From NCBI GenBank assembly GCA_030549495.1, contig JAUIRK010000689.1:50414-114413 (forward strand): 64,000 bases of DNA, written 5' to 3'. Below are positions 33,413 through 45,699 of this stretch, piece after piece. The position numbers and the translations under genes were made by a program. How positions within the stretch are numbered: position 1 is the stretch's first letter; each line of letters begins with the position of its first letter. Under the pieces are notes generated by a model. The model was not told the origin of the DNA. It made no database searches and was given only the letters and a program-made list of their open reading frames with translations. The stretch is from Nectonema munidae (taxonomy: Eukaryota; Nematomorpha; Nectonematoida; Nectonematidae).

Positions 33413-35062
33413 TCTTTTCTTTAAATTTTGAATATTTATACGAAATTCCCGCTTTATTTTTAATATAAATCAATTAAACCTGTCAATCAATGCTAAATAT
33501 ATTAACTTGAAAATATATTATAATTCAACATTTTTTGGCTTAATATTATCTTAATTTTGGTGAATCATTTTCCTAAAACATTTCACCTGTCAGTAAATTA
33601 GCTTTCACATGTGATTTAATATCGACCTTTCTATTTCATCATGATATTTTTATCAATATATACAAAGGTAATGAATACTACCTTTCAATGTGTTTAAAAT
33701 GGTTATGTATGTAGTTAATTCGACACTTTATTTACTATTATATATTTAAGCCCAATCGATAAAATAATTTTCTATAGTGATTTTATCCATCTCATAAATA
33801 GCAATGGGCCCAAATTTTTACTCAAAATGGCCTCAGATCATGTTCGATAAAGCTCGTAAATTTTTAATTTATAAATTGTAAATTTTATTTCTCATGCAAT
33901 TTTTCAATAATACCCTTAATTGATTTTATATTATAATAGAATTAAAGATTTCATTAAAAAAATAAAATTAAATTAAATTGAGTCAGCAATAAAAAATTTT
34001 GTAAAATGACGTGTTAAAAATATTACTGTGTGCTACTCTAACTAAACCGAACACTTTTGGCCCTCCTTGGTTTAATTCTTGTTCGTTAGTTTATCCTCCC
34101 TTTGTTTACTAATAAAAGAGGCAGCTTTGAACTATATATTTCAATAGAACCTCTATTGTTTTCCTTACAATTTCGCTATCAACTTGAAGTCTGTGCTTTA
34201 TTTTTTTCTCCTATACTTTATATGGTAACTAACTATAGTAATCTTTACTGGTACTTTCATCAGAAATTCATTTTCTACAATCTATGTTTGAAAAACCCTT
34301 TTTTAGAGAGCTCAGAATTTAAACGATTTTAGAGCTTTTTTTATAGAAAAGGAAACCTTTGTTGATTTGGGATTTTTAAGAGGGGGTCATTGAACTACTG
34401 AGAAAATAATATCAAACGATACAACTAACGATTTTAGAAAAAGTCACAAAGTTTGGAGTCATATAATTCAGTTGTACAGTAGAAATTTTAGTTAAAGATA
34501 CATTCGAAATCAAAAGTCATTATTTTTTATTACTAAATTGACGATGTTGGTTCACGAAAAAGGCGTACTAGAGGTGTGGTGACGCTTTAGAACATAAACG
34601 CAGATGCGTTCACTTATGCTTATATGTGTTCTTTATTTGCATAAATATTTACCATGGGTGTAATCAGTAAGACATGCTGTATATTGGCTCGCATAAATCA
34701 ATGACAGGATGTGAAATGATCAGTGAGTGCACAGTCCACAAACTTCAATTTATATACCGTAGAGACCTTGCTATATCACAATCATTACCACATTAACGAA
34801 ATGGAACGCTTATTTCTCGTTATTAATTTCCATCGTGGTATGATGAAATGAGGAAAAAGTGGTGAAAAGTTGTATGATACGTGAATTAAAATGATAAAAT
34901 ATCAAGTGTTTTTAAAATAAAAATTTTCTTCGAAAAAAACCTAACTTATCAACACACCACCTTATCTAAAGCTTCGTAAAGCTATTTTGAAAACTAGAAA
35001 AAAAGATTAATTTTCACTTACTTGTGCTCACTACTAAAAAGTATATAGTAGGTAGCTTATTG
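33413..35062. other. A+T-rich stretch without a gene
   Basis: No gene is seen. A sequence at 34750-34860 with ACCGTAGAGACCTTGCTATA may be a decayed pogo-like transposon end; its partner was not found. Confidence 0.4.
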
Positions 35063-35186
<124 letters not shown>

Positions 35187-36727
35187 CGGGCGATCATTTG
35201 AAAACATTTTACAAAGTTTAATGGAAATTTTATTTTTCATCCGATTTACTTGAAATGTTATGGCTGCTAAAACATCATTCTCACTTAGCTTGTTAAATTT
35301 CCACTTTTTGGTAGCTGCTAAGGTATTTTTTACATGTAAAATTTCCAACATTCACATATATAAGTATAGTCTTTTGTGTATTTTTTGTCTCCAATTGTCT
35401 TGCCAGCCAACTAATATATTCGCTGATTAATAAATTTTACATGTGCATGAAATGTTCATAGTTGTTGTATGACTAGAAAGATAGGGAATGTTACATATCT
35501 AACATTTATTGTTTGTATGATTAAACTTCTTGATTAACTACTGTGCTTACTTCCACTTTCTTTCCTTCCAGTTCAAGCGCACCCTGAAACTTCTTAAAAC
35601 GTCTTCATTACAGCACTTCACTCACTGACTATTCATTCTTTTTGTTCTATTCTTTGGAGATTAACGTCTTGCTACGTCTCCAAATTTTATAATAAAGCTT
35701 CACTATGTCTATATGTTTTTGATTAACTCATATTATAACTCTATGTGGATTCCTCTCCTCTATTTTTCAAGGAAATAATATGTACAAGACAAGAGATTTG
35801 GAATTTTATCCAAAATGGAATGGGCGACAATCTATTCGTTACAGAAGAAGATGAGTAAAAAAAGATATCATAAAGCTCTTTCCTTTGCTTTCTCTTTGGT
35901 ACTCTGGTTTACATAAAATTTTAGGGATGAAATGTCTTGGATACAAAACGCCGTGACATAAAATCTTTTTCAAAGGAGTGTAACTTTTTTGCCGTGATGA
36001 CAGACACACATGTTTGATATTTTTGAGGGAATAGTACGGCCTTTCAATGATTTTATTGTTAAAAATTTTCTATGAGCGTCTTTATTTTTCATATAAGTTA
36101 TTCTCATTAGTGAATTTTTTCAAAATAATGCATTTGTGTTCTGCCTACAAATTGAAATTTTCCATTAAACGCCGTTAAGTTTCAATAAATTTGTTCGAAT
36201 ATTAATCTTTGCCTCCATACAAAGAAAAGAAGCTTTCGGCTCAAAAAAAATCAAACCTTAACGTAAATTTTACATTTTTATTTGACAAACTCCATATTCA
36301 AGTACATTCTTATTTCTTAATTGATTTGTTGTTCACTGACAAAGATCCTTCTTTAGGAAAAAAAACAGAAATTTAAATTTAATATGAAATTTTTCATTCT
36401 TATAAAAGGTAGATAAGATGTCAGCATTTTTTCCAAAAAAATATAAAGTTTATATTTGTAATAAACTCTTGTAATACAATGAAAAAGTAGGTATTTATCC
36501 CATATGTTTGATCAATGGAGCTGCATAAAATAGAAAATGGCTTGGCAAACTGGCTCGCTTGCCATATGTTGCTCTCAATTGGCTCTGGCTGAAATATAAT
36601 ATGAAAAATAACAGTTTCTTTTATGAAATCTTTAAACCGATGTTTCAAATGAGTGGTGATATCTCTTTTATTGGATCCACGTTTTTACTTTTTTATCTCA
36701 ATTTTTGTTTTCCCTGATAAGTAGTAG
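35187..36727. other. A+T-rich stretch without a gene
   Basis: Nothing coding or repeated is recognised in this segment. Confidence 0.4.
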
Positions 36728-37863
36728 GCTGGAAACCGGAATCTGGATATCTGTTTTTTTTATAAAAGGTGGATTCGGACATTCAATTTAATTTGCCGGA
36801 TACTAGAGTGGATAAAAATTGATATATATTTTATTTAGCTTTTTATTTTTTTAAAGAAAAGCATTATTTAGTTGATTTATTTAAGTTTCACAACAGATAA
36901 AAAATTTTAGAAACAAAAATAACATTAATTTTCATACTTTTTCATTTTGCTTTTCATAATAAATAAAAGCTTTCAGCATTTTCAGCTTTCAATTTGGTAT
37001 GGTTTTCGGTGTGAACCAAGCTTGCTGAACTAAAAAGACGATCTGAAGTGACAGAACGCAGGGGTGCACTCAGATATTTAAGAACTAAAATTTTAAGTTT
37101 AGGAAATTTCTTTTCATTTTTTTCCACCATTATAAAGGATTTTCTAGAAGCAATGGCTCTGTCAAAAAGATTTCTAGTTCTCGTTTATTTTCATTTAAAC
37201 TTTCTTTGCATGTTGCTTCATTTTTTCTATGGTGGAAACAAATTCTTGAAAACATTCCTAAATATTTCCGCACATTTTTTCACAAAAGTTGTAATTATCC
37301 TTCTTATCAATTGAATCACTTTTTTGAGGATTTTTCTTTCCATTTTATCTAAAATACATTTTTAACTATTTCTGCTTTTTCCATAAATCTTGTCAAGAAA
37401 CGTGGATCCAAAACACTTGCAATACTATGATTTTTATCATTCATAGCATCCATTTTATTTAGATCTCTGAATAACCGGTTTTCCAATGATTTTTTAAATT
37501 CTTCTTTTATAGCTTGGATTTCTTGATCATTCTGTCTTTTTTATAAATAGGATATCAAGGTTTTCGTAGCAGGTATAACAAAACTATTTTTATTTTCTTT
37601 ATTAGCTTCTTCTGTGATTTCTACAAAGGGTTTATGGGTATATTTTCGACTAAGCTCCACTGATATGCTGCTAAAGTTTTTATATAATATATAAATAAAA
37701 TTAATATATTTATTATATTATATTATATTATAAATTCGTCGTTACTCATTATCCCCCCTGATTATTCGACCATTCTGAAGTTAGAGCCGAATAGCGGATA
37801 GTAAAAATCTAGCCAGATATCCGATAAACATCAGGCTAAATGGATATCCTCCACATTCCTATT
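36728..37863 (-). mobile_element. hAT transposon remnant next to the transporter gene
   Basis: On the minus strand, around 37180-36960, decayed text runs through EPLLLENP, a tryptophan pair, KYLSAPLRS, and TSDRLFSSASLVHTENHTKL, the C-terminal dimerisation block of hAT transposases (family pattern SERxFSxAGxxxxxxRxxL). Possible inverted ends are TAGTAGGCTGGAAACCGG at 36728 and, on the other strand near 37863, a GGATATCC-rich sequence like that of the hAT at 58050. Upstream domains are unreadable. The remnant ends about 200 bases before the SLC7 gene. Confidence 0.65.
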
Positions 37864-37933
37864 AATTATCTCTCTTGACCTAGTCTTTTTTGTGGGACAG
37901 AAGTTGTTCCTCGATTTATTAAGAACCTTTTTT

Positions 37934-37941
37934 TATATATA
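37934..37941 (+). promoter_or_regulatory. TATA-like sequence upstream of the transporter
   Basis: TATATATA lies 119 bases before the proposed start codon, in a T-rich tract. In so A+T-rich a genome this match is weak evidence. Confidence 0.2.
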
Positions 37942-38059
37942 GTATTAAGTTTCGTCTTATTAAAATTGTGTTCTTCTTTTGAGGAATTCTCGTCAATAGT
38001 CTCCTCTATTTACTATGGCAATGGGGCAAGTGCTTGTATTATTGCTTCAAACAATTTGA

Positions 38060-39526
38060 ATGAAAGATGCCGTCTTTTCACAACCATTAAAGTTGAAAAG
38101 AAGTTTAAATACTCTAAACGGCATCTACCTGATTGCTGGCACAATCATTGGCGGAGGTATTTTCATATCTCCCCAAACCGTCCTTTTGCACAGTGGAACG
38201 GCAGCAGTTGCATTGTGCTTTTGGGTAATCTGCGGACTCTTCTCCTTCTTCGGTGGCATGTGCTTTGTGGAGTTGGGTCTCATGATCCCCAAGTCCGGCG
38301 GCAACTACATGTACTTCCTCCATTGCTTCGGCAACTATCCTGGATTCTGTTTGCTCTGGCTCGAACTCACTCTGCGCCAGCCAATCAGCAAGTGTGTGGC
38401 GGCGCATAGCATCGCCGACTACATCATGTATGCGCTGAGCATCCCGCCGCAAGTCAATCAAAAGGTGCAGATCTTGATCGCCATCTCTGTGTTGCTGCTG
38501 ATCGCCTTTGCCAACTGCCAAAGCGTGAAGTCGGGGATGTATGTGCAGGGCCTCTTGTTCTCCGCCAAGATCATAGCTCTCATCCTCATCATTGGCATCG
38601 GCTTTTCCATGCTGGCTAAGGATAGACAGACTTTGGAGCTTGGTCTTCGCTGGGAAATGGAGTCTCCGCGTGATTTAGTCACCGCTTTTTACTCAGGTCT
38701 TTTTGCGTACGCCGGCTGGGAATGCTTGAACATGGCTTCTGAAGAAGTCAAGAACCTGCGCAACACACTCCCCAATTCCATCTACTCTGCCTTGCTCGCC
38801 GTCACCGCCATCTACTTCCTCACCAACTTGTCTTACTTCACCGTTCTCCGCAAATCAGAGATTCTGCAATCCCAAGCTGTCGCCCTCACTTGGGCCTCGC
38901 ATGCCTACCCTCCTCTCAAGGCTGCCATGCCCATCTTCGTGCTCTCCTCCATCATTGGCTCGCTCAACGCCAGCGTTTTCCACTCGGCGCGTGTTATCTT
39001 CGCCGCTGCTCGCGAAGGCCACCTACCCAAAATATTCGGCACCCTTAACCTCAACACCATGACTCCCATCCCAGCGATCGTATTGGACACTTTGATCACG
39101 TGTCTCTACGCCTTTTTCACTCGTGACATCGCTGCTTCGCTCAATTTCTTCGGCTTTTTACACGCTCTCTCCGTGAGCGCCGCTATTTTGGCGTGCATAT
39201 ACTTGCGCTACACTCGTCCTATTCTAATCAGACCCGTCAAATTTCCCATCATAATTCTCTTCGTCGCCTTCTTCCTCTCCATCATAACCCTGATTTTTCC
39301 ATTCATGCAAATGCCATCTTTGCCCGCTTTCGTTCTTCTCTCCCTGGCCATTGGGACTGGCGTTTATTGTGTTTTCATTGCGTGTTACTGTCCCTGCTTG
39401 CACGTGTCTTCCCGTGTTGCACGTGTCTGCACCACTTTTCTTCAGCGTATCTTCCGCGTCCTTCCGCCTGAGGTTGAGTCAGACTATGATGTTGTTTTAT
39501 TGGAGATGGGTAGAAATTCAAAATGA
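38060..39526 (+). CDS. SLC7/LAT-type amino acid transporter, single exon
   Basis: 488 codons without an intron. Predicted 12-helix APC-fold membrane carrier that exchanges or imports amino acids at the plasma membrane. Motifs: the substrate-binding break of helix 1, GTIIGGGIFISP (27-38); IPKSGGNYMYF (76-86); AFANCQSVKSGMYVQ (149-163); YSGLFAYAGWECLNMASEEV (211-230), with the helix 6 break; NLRNTLPNSI (232-241); LTNLSYFTVL (254-263); SLNASVFHSARVIFAAAREG (301-320). These order and spacing features match light chains of the LAT/y+LAT/b0,+ group. The extracellular loop after helix 3 (YALSIPPQVNQ, 124-134) has no Cys, so the disulphide to an SLC3 heavy chain expected in that group cannot form there. 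The first ATG lies about 20 residues before helix 1, as usual, though its context (TGA before ATG) is weak. G+C is far above the surroundings (32 of 60 at 38281-38340 against 7 of 60 at 39541-39600). Confidence 0.93.
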   Translation: MKDAVFSQPLKLKRSLNTLNGIYLIAGTIIGGGIFISPQTVLLHSGTAAVALCFWVICGLFSFFGGMCFVELGLMIPKSGGNYMYFLHCFGNYPGFCLLWLELTLRQPISKCVAAHSIADYIMYALSIPPQVNQKVQILIAISVLLLIAFANCQSVKSGMYVQGLLFSAKIIALILIIGIGFSMLAKDRQTLELGLRWEMESPRDLVTAFYSGLFAYAGWECLNMASEEVKNLRNTLPNSIYSALLAVTAIYFLTNLSYFTVLRKSEILQSQAVALTWASHAYPPLKAAMPIFVLSSIIGSLNASVFHSARVIFAAAREGHLPKIFGTLNLNTMTPIPAIVLDTLITCLYAFFTRDIAASLNFFGFLHALSVSAAILACIYLRYTRPILIRPVKFPIIILFVAFFLSIITLIFPFMQMPSLPAFVLLSLAIGTGVYCVFIACYCPCLHVSSRVARVCTTFLQRIFRVLPPEVESDYDVVLLEMGRNSK

Positions 39527-39622
39527 TATAATAATTTTCAAAATTATAATAATTATATTATAAAAAAATTGCTCATTTTTTATTTTAATCAGGTTTGTTA
39601 TCTTTGTCATTAATGAAATTAA

Positions 39623-39628
39623 AATAAA
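39623..39628 (+). promoter_or_regulatory. polyadenylation signal AATAAA of the transporter
   Basis: AATAAA occurs about 97 bases after the TGA stop, within a plausible short 3' UTR. Confidence 0.45.
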
Positions 39629-39719
39629 TCAAGAAGGAATATGCAATGTTTTTGTTCGGCATTTTCAAATATCAAATATTCCAAAATAAACTTTTATAGC
39701 TGCATCCCTTAATCTGGTA

Positions 39720-39785
39720 CAAGGGTTCCTAACCTGCGCGTTATCCTCGCTAGGGAGCTTCATAATTTTTTTGGGCGTTCGACGG
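39720..39785 (+). mobile_element. hAT-type transposon terminus
   Basis: CAAGGGTTCCTAACCTGCG followed by a CTAGGGAGCTTCATAA block resembles the widespread hAT end CAGGGGTTCYCAACCT. No partner end or transposase of this type was found, so it may be a solitary end or a short MITE. Confidence 0.4.
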
Positions 39786-40106
39786 ATTTGTCTTTTAAAT
39801 TATTAATTGTAGAAAATTGGCTGAATCATATCCCTTCAAATTTTTTGACTTTTCCTAAAATCGCTAGCTGCATCTTTTGAAACCATTTTCATGGTAGTTG
39901 AATGACCCTTTCATGTCCAAAACTGTCAATCAAAATCAAAAATTAAAATTTTTCACCAAAATTTTGATATTATCTGTACTGAACCTTATAACTTAGGATC
40001 TATATTATATAATACCTTGAAAATTTATAATTATATACAGTTTGAAACGCAAAACACTTTATACATTTAATTTTTTCAATAATCATGGCTACTTTTTAGA
40101 AAATGT

Positions 40107-40990
40107 CAATCAAAATTTTGATTGATCAAAAATATACCTTCAAATTTTACATAAAATATATGTTTTTATACTAAATCGGTCATGCTGTTTTCATTTCTGG
40201 ACTCATTTTTTACGTTTAGGATGTGAAAATACCTATAAGTGTTAATCAAATTTGCGGTTTACTTCTAAAAATTGTCTCCAAAAACATTCATTCAAATTTT
40301 ACAATGAAATATATGTTTTTATACCAAATCAACCATGCTAGTTTCATTTATGGACTCAATTTTTGCAGTTTGAATTTGAAAATACCTATAAGTATCAATA
40401 AAATTTGCGTTTAGTTCTAAAATTTGTTTCCAAAAATATCGATTCTAATTTTACATGAAATATATGTTTTTATAGCAAATAGATCATGATGATTTCATTT
40501 CTGAACACAGTTTTCGCCTTTAGAGATTTTACTGCTAGTGTCAATCAAATTTGCAGTTTATGTCTGAAAACTATATCCCAAAATATTCTTTCTAATTTTA
40601 CATGAAATATATGTTTTTATACCAATTCGACCATGATAATTTTTATTTCTGAAATCATTTTTTGCATTTAGACGTTTTAAATGTCTGAAAGTGTCAATCA
40701 AATGTTCGATTTACGTCTAATGTCTACAGAAATATTTTTGAAATTTAAATAATATACCTGTTTTCATGCCAAATAGAAGATGTTGGTTTCATTTTTGGAC
40801 TCAGGTTTGGCATTTATTGTTTAAAAATATCTGAAAGCTTCAATCAGATTTGCGGTTTACTTCTAGATACTGTCTTCAAAAATATTTAAAAAAATAAAAT
40901 ATCTGTTTTATACCAAATCGACTATGCTTATTTTATTTCTGTACTGGATTTTGGATAATACGGTTAAAAAATATCTCGAAGTGGCAATTG
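40107..40990 (+). repeat. Tandem array of about six ~150-bp units
   Basis: Unit starts (TCAATCAAATTTGCGGTTTA or variants) occur at about 40107, 40223, 40397, 40543, 40694, 40836 and 40984. Each unit continues with AATTTTACATGAAATATATG and TTTTTATACCAAATCGACC, then TTTCATTTCTGGACTCA, and ends in a variant of GAAAATACCTATAAGTG. Units differ noticeably from each other. The last ones run into the dispersed repeat at 40797-41861, which also occurs at 5876-6830 with only one to two units. Weak older units may extend left to about 39900. Confidence 0.85.
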
Positions 40991-41861
40991 AATTAGTAAT
41001 GTATGCCTGAAAAACAGTTCTGTAACAATTTTTAAAAACTCGCTGCATATTAGGTATATAGTAAAAATATACTTTTTTTTGGTATATTTTGTCTTTTTCT
41101 ACAATCATCTTGAGTAAAAAATATTTATTTAAAAAAAAACAAAACGTATTATAAAATCTTTTGAAAATTTGTATGAGAGAAGGAACCAAGTTGAAAATTA
41201 ATTTGGTAAAAGAGAACATGTGATCAAAACAAATAATTAAAAAAAATATGTATCTTGACTAAATGGAAGATCTACTATGTTCTAATGAAATAGGAAGTCG
41301 TTTAATTATATAATATTTGGTGCTTCAAAAAAGATTTTGACTGTGAAAAAGAAGTTTCTCTTTTACAAATGAAAAATATTTAAATCTATAGCTTATCATC
41401 TAGGATTACAATTAACATTTAGCTAAGATGGGTAGGAAATCTGAAAATTTAGATACGTCAGATTTATCAAAAGTGGCACAGATGCCAATATGTGAGAATT
41501 TAGTCGCTATCAAGATATTTTTTAAATTTGTCCATCTTTTTCCTTTTGCATCAAAGAGATAATTTGTTAGATGAAGAACTTGAACAACTTTTTGTAATTG
41601 AACAATGAAAATCACGAATGATTCATCAGAAAAAAACCTTTGAAATGAGATTGGTTGACAAATATTCAGGCCGGATAATAAAATACACGATACTGATAAA
41701 AAAAGTCTAAGATCATTAAGAAGATTCTTTGAGAGAGGAAAAAAGTAATTTTATCCTTATAAAAAATTTTTCGAACACACATTGAAGAATATAAATTTCA
41801 AATGAAAAAAGAGCTACCAAGAAAGGATCATCATAGAATGAATAGCAAAATTACATACTGT
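40797..41861 (+). repeat. Dispersed repeat, copy 2 (inverted to 5876-6830)
   Basis: Aligns with the reverse complement of 5876-6830 from GGCATTTA at 40810 through CTAAGATGGGTAGGAAATCT (41424) and GAGCTACCAAGAAAGGA (41810) to TTACATACTGTA (41851). Small insertions and deletions are common, so it is old. No coding text. In this copy the left side is fused to the expanded ~150-bp array. Confidence 0.85.
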
Positions 41862-42695
41862 AAATTATATTATGGCGTAGATATACTATTTTTAAAAAAG
41901 TAAAAAAAAAATTGATAGCGACTTTACAATTAAGTATGCATAAAGAGTAAAATGACAAAAGACAACTCGCAGTACCCTCAAAAAATTTGTCCTAAACAAG
42001 TTAGTAATGTAAAAACAAATTTTTAAGTCAACAATTGTCATACTTTGTAATAACTAACAAACATAATTTAGCTCTTTGATTTTTTAAATTTTCATTTCAC
42101 TAATCATAACATTTAGGAGTTTTCTAGCTTTTTATAGATTCGAAATTTTTTGATTCTAGTTTTTTTGCAAGCCGCCTTTATCTTAACAATAAAAATAAGT
42201 AAAAAAGCTCGAAATCTATGTATACTTTATACTTTTGAGGCATTGTATACAATCATACTATACATGCGTATACTTCATATAAACTTTGTATAATTAATTT
42301 AATTCCTATCTTCACGTTTTTCATATTTGCATATTAAATACATAGACATTATTCTATTACCCATGCTAAACTGATTTAGAATGGTTAATAGAATAATAAT
42401 AAATCGGGATACTCATTACCCATCCTAAAAATGTTCATCTCTAAAGTTAGTATTGGAAACACACACAAAAAATACACCTCATTGCACCCCTGTTCACCCT
42501 CTCAAGACAAGAATAATCAGACTTATATTAGAAAAGCAGAAGATTGATATATAAAACAGCATGAAAAAGAAAACAATTATAAAGTTGTTTTGTATCTTAC
42601 ATTAGCCTTAGGCATCAGTGTACCGCTGGTTATAAAATTTTAACTAAAAGCATACTTATTCTTTTAAATAAAAGAGTTTTACAAAGTATTAAAGT
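41862..42695. other. A+T-rich stretch without a gene
   Basis: Nothing is recognised in this stretch. Confidence 0.4.
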
Positions 42696-43633
42696 TTACC
42701 TCTTGAACTAGGTCAATGAAGCCTTGCCAACCAATAGTTTCAAATGGTCTGAGATCTTTAGCAACAAAATGAACGCATGCTACTTTAATCTTTTCTATTT
42801 TAGCTCTTGACATGACAAACATTTTTTATAACTTTATATCATTATAATAGTATTTTTTTATATCATTTTTGAAAACGTTAGTAATCAAGGTTTGACCATT
42901 ATCATTTTTGCACTTAGGTCGCATTGGAACTGAAGTGCCTGTTTTTCTTCCAGAATAAGTGAAAGCTTGAAAACATACTTTACACGCTGCAAAATTCAAA
43001 TCTATATTTTTTTCATCCACAACAACCCCAAAGCTCTTCCAAACATGAGATTTTAATCTATCAACAGATTTTATCTTATACAAGCCAGATTTCAATTTAT
43101 AAGAAACTTCTAAAGATGTTGGCATTTAATAAAATGTAGAGAAGGAAACAAGAACATAAAAATAATTTATCACAATTTTATCTGTGCACTACGTCTACAG
43201 TCACAAACATATGTTTAAAAATTAAAGCATTCACAATATTGAGCCTATCATAATATTCTCTCTTCTCTCACATTCTTATCTGGACAAGGCAATAACTCAA
43301 GCACACGACACAAGAAGCTTTTATCTCTATATTGCAAATATTTTAGAAGCTTCTCTCTCTCTCTCTGTTCTGTCATACTCCATTCTTCTCTAACTCTGAA
43401 ATCATTTGATCCATCACACACACATGCTTTTTCTTTGTTTCGCAATTTTTGACATCGCACTTAGCTCTCTATTTCTTTCATTTCATACTAATCTTCTTGC
43501 TTCACAAATTCTCACTAACCCGCCTTATTGACAAAGACAACCCGCATCCGCCCGCCCCACAAAAAAATAAAATGTGGACATCCGCTCCGTGAGTGCGGGT
43601 CCCGCATGGGTTATTATCCGCCCCGCGCAGGGC
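42696..43633 (-). mobile_element. hAT transposon 5' part with BED-finger transposase fragment
   Basis: The minus frame 43125-42826 contains SHVWKSFGVVVDEKN and ACKVCFQAFTYSGRKTGTS, a BED-type DNA-binding finger (Trp-Phe, CxxC). Its last His pair is unclear. Further down, near 42800-42710, another frame reads KIKVACVHFVAKDLRPFETI, the next conserved block of hAT transposases. Upstream at 43633, read on the minus strand, is a G+C-rich end TAGAGCCCTGCGCGGGGCGG. The catalytic part is missing. A CT-rich and CA-rich tract fills 43340-43470 and 43635-43700. Confidence 0.7.
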
Positions 43634-44074
43634 TCTAACGCATACATATACACAACACACATATTATATATATAATACACTCACACACATATAACATACA
43701 TAAATTTTTTCAAATGCATATTTTGAAACTATAAATTTGGAGCAAAAACTATTCTTTTGTTCAAGATTGAATTTCTATACATTTTTAAATTTCGATTTTG
43801 ATAGGACATAAAAGAATGAAGAAGAATAGTTTATTAAAAATTCTATAAAAGTGCTATTGTGCATAACAAAACAAAAACAGAATGGATAGAAAAAGGGCGG
43901 AAAGGTCATTGAACCATAAGAAATAATTTAAAAAAGGGGAGAGGTAAAACCGCCTCGTCAATAACTTACAATTTATAATAAAAATGTTTCAAAAAAAAAG
44001 TAAAGATACGCTTCTAGATGTTTCAGAAAAAGTCAAGAAAATCAAGTGGAATAATGCAATGATTTGAATTTAAT

Positions 44075-45691
44075 TTGAGTTATAGAACAAGAGGAGGTCT
44101 TGAAAACCACCAACCCCTCGTAAATAATAGAGTTGAAATATGTCATAATTCAAATGTTAATAGTTTTGTAAATAGTATATTCTATATGAAAAAGCGTATG
44201 GGCTTTTTTCTCCATTACTGTGTCCTTCGTGTAACAGTAAAATCGTGTGTCCTGCGAAGGTTAAGATTCAAAGGATTTGTTTTACAAATAGATGAATCTA
44301 CAATGATCAAGAATCAGTCGTTTTTGCTTGTTTATGTTAGATACATTCATGACAATTCAGAATATTTTTATTTGTGAAGTCTCTGGTTTGCGATGCAAAG
44401 GATTCAACCATTTTAAAGGTTGTAGAAAACTTTCTTCTTGAAAAAAGCATTTCATTTAAAAATATTTTAGCGTGCGCAACAGACGGCGCACAGTCAATTG
44501 GCGGCCGCTACAAAGGTTTTTTAGACCATTTGAAAAGAACTTGTCCAGAAATTTTAACGGTTCATTGTGTCATTCATAGATAACATCTCGTCGGTAAAAC
44601 GATGTCACCAATTTACAAATTGTTTTAAAAACAATTAATAAAATAAAGACAAGCTCACTTAAAGATACGCTTTTTCAAAATCTTTGTAGGGAAAATAAAG
44701 AAGAGCTTAGCTCTCTTTTGATGCACACAGAAGTGAGATGGCTCTCGAAAGGAAAATGTCTCCAAAGATTTTTTGAACTTTATAAGAGCATTTTGGAATT
44801 TTTCCAAGATGAGGATAAAGAAACATATGTTCAATTAAAAACGATATTGCTTATCTGGCTGATATTTTTGGAAAATTCAATGATCTTAATCTCAAAAAAA
44901 GCTAAGGGAATTATTGGTGCGTTCATCAACAAATTAGAGATATTCGCTTCAAGTTTACGCTGTCATGACTTTCATCAGTTTCCCAATCTTAATTCTATTT
45001 TTAAAGAAGGCAAACAAATTGATGATGATGTTATAAAAGTGTACTTTGATCACATAAATTCATTAAATTCCGATATGCAGCAACGATAACAGAAATATGA
45101 TGAGGATAAGATTGATAATAATGATAGTAGCATAGAAGTAAAAAGCTGCAAAAAATGAAGAAAAGTGCTAATGAAGTTTATACCTTTTTGAATGAAGTTA
45201 ATGGACTCTATTCTAAACTCTAGTAGTGAAGAATAAAACGAAGATAATGAAGAAATAACGAAGTATCAAAAAGAAAAAAGAATTAATTGCACGGCTACTC
45301 AAAGCTTTGATTGGTGGAAAACTAAAAAAAAAATTCCCATTTTTATCAAAAATTGCATGTCATTAATTTAAAATATTTTATTACCTAACCTGTCTTCCTA
45401 GCATTGTTCAAAGCGAGCAGCTCTTTAGCAGCGCCGAAAATATTTATACTGACAAAAGAAAGAGATTACTACGGGAAAAAGTAAAAAAACTGTTATTTCT
45501 TAAAAAAAATTTACCGGTAATTAATAATGATTATTTTAAATAAATTTTCCTAATTATTTTGATTTAGGTTTTTTTACATTGGTGGATTAAAAAATGTAAA
45601 AAAGGGATTAAAATAGTAAGATACTGTAAATTCTTAATAATTACTTAATTGCTTCCGCGGATGTAAAAAATTCACATCCGATACATCTCTA
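44075..45691 (+). mobile_element. hAT transposon, catalytic part and right end, broken
   Basis: Three plus frames follow one another: FVLQIDESTMIKNQSFLLVY (44075-44377, first catalytic Asp), ILACATDGAQSIGGRYKGF and EILTVHCVIHR (44374-44583, second Asp and the CxxH block), and MHTEVRWLSKGKCLQRFFEL (44718-45089). The C-terminal dimerisation block SEQLFSSAENIYTDKRKRLL lies near 45415-45475. The right end, on the minus strand, is TAGAGATGTATCGGATGTG at 45691. Frameshifts and stops interrupt it. The left end was not found. It belongs to a different hAT lineage from the BED fragment at its left, which points the other way. Confidence 0.8.
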
Positions 45692-45699
45692 CTATCTTG

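Noticed and set aside
38114-38682. Antisense and shifted open frames within the transporter
   Set aside because: These are shadows of the G+C-rich coding frame; they have no domain or independent signal.
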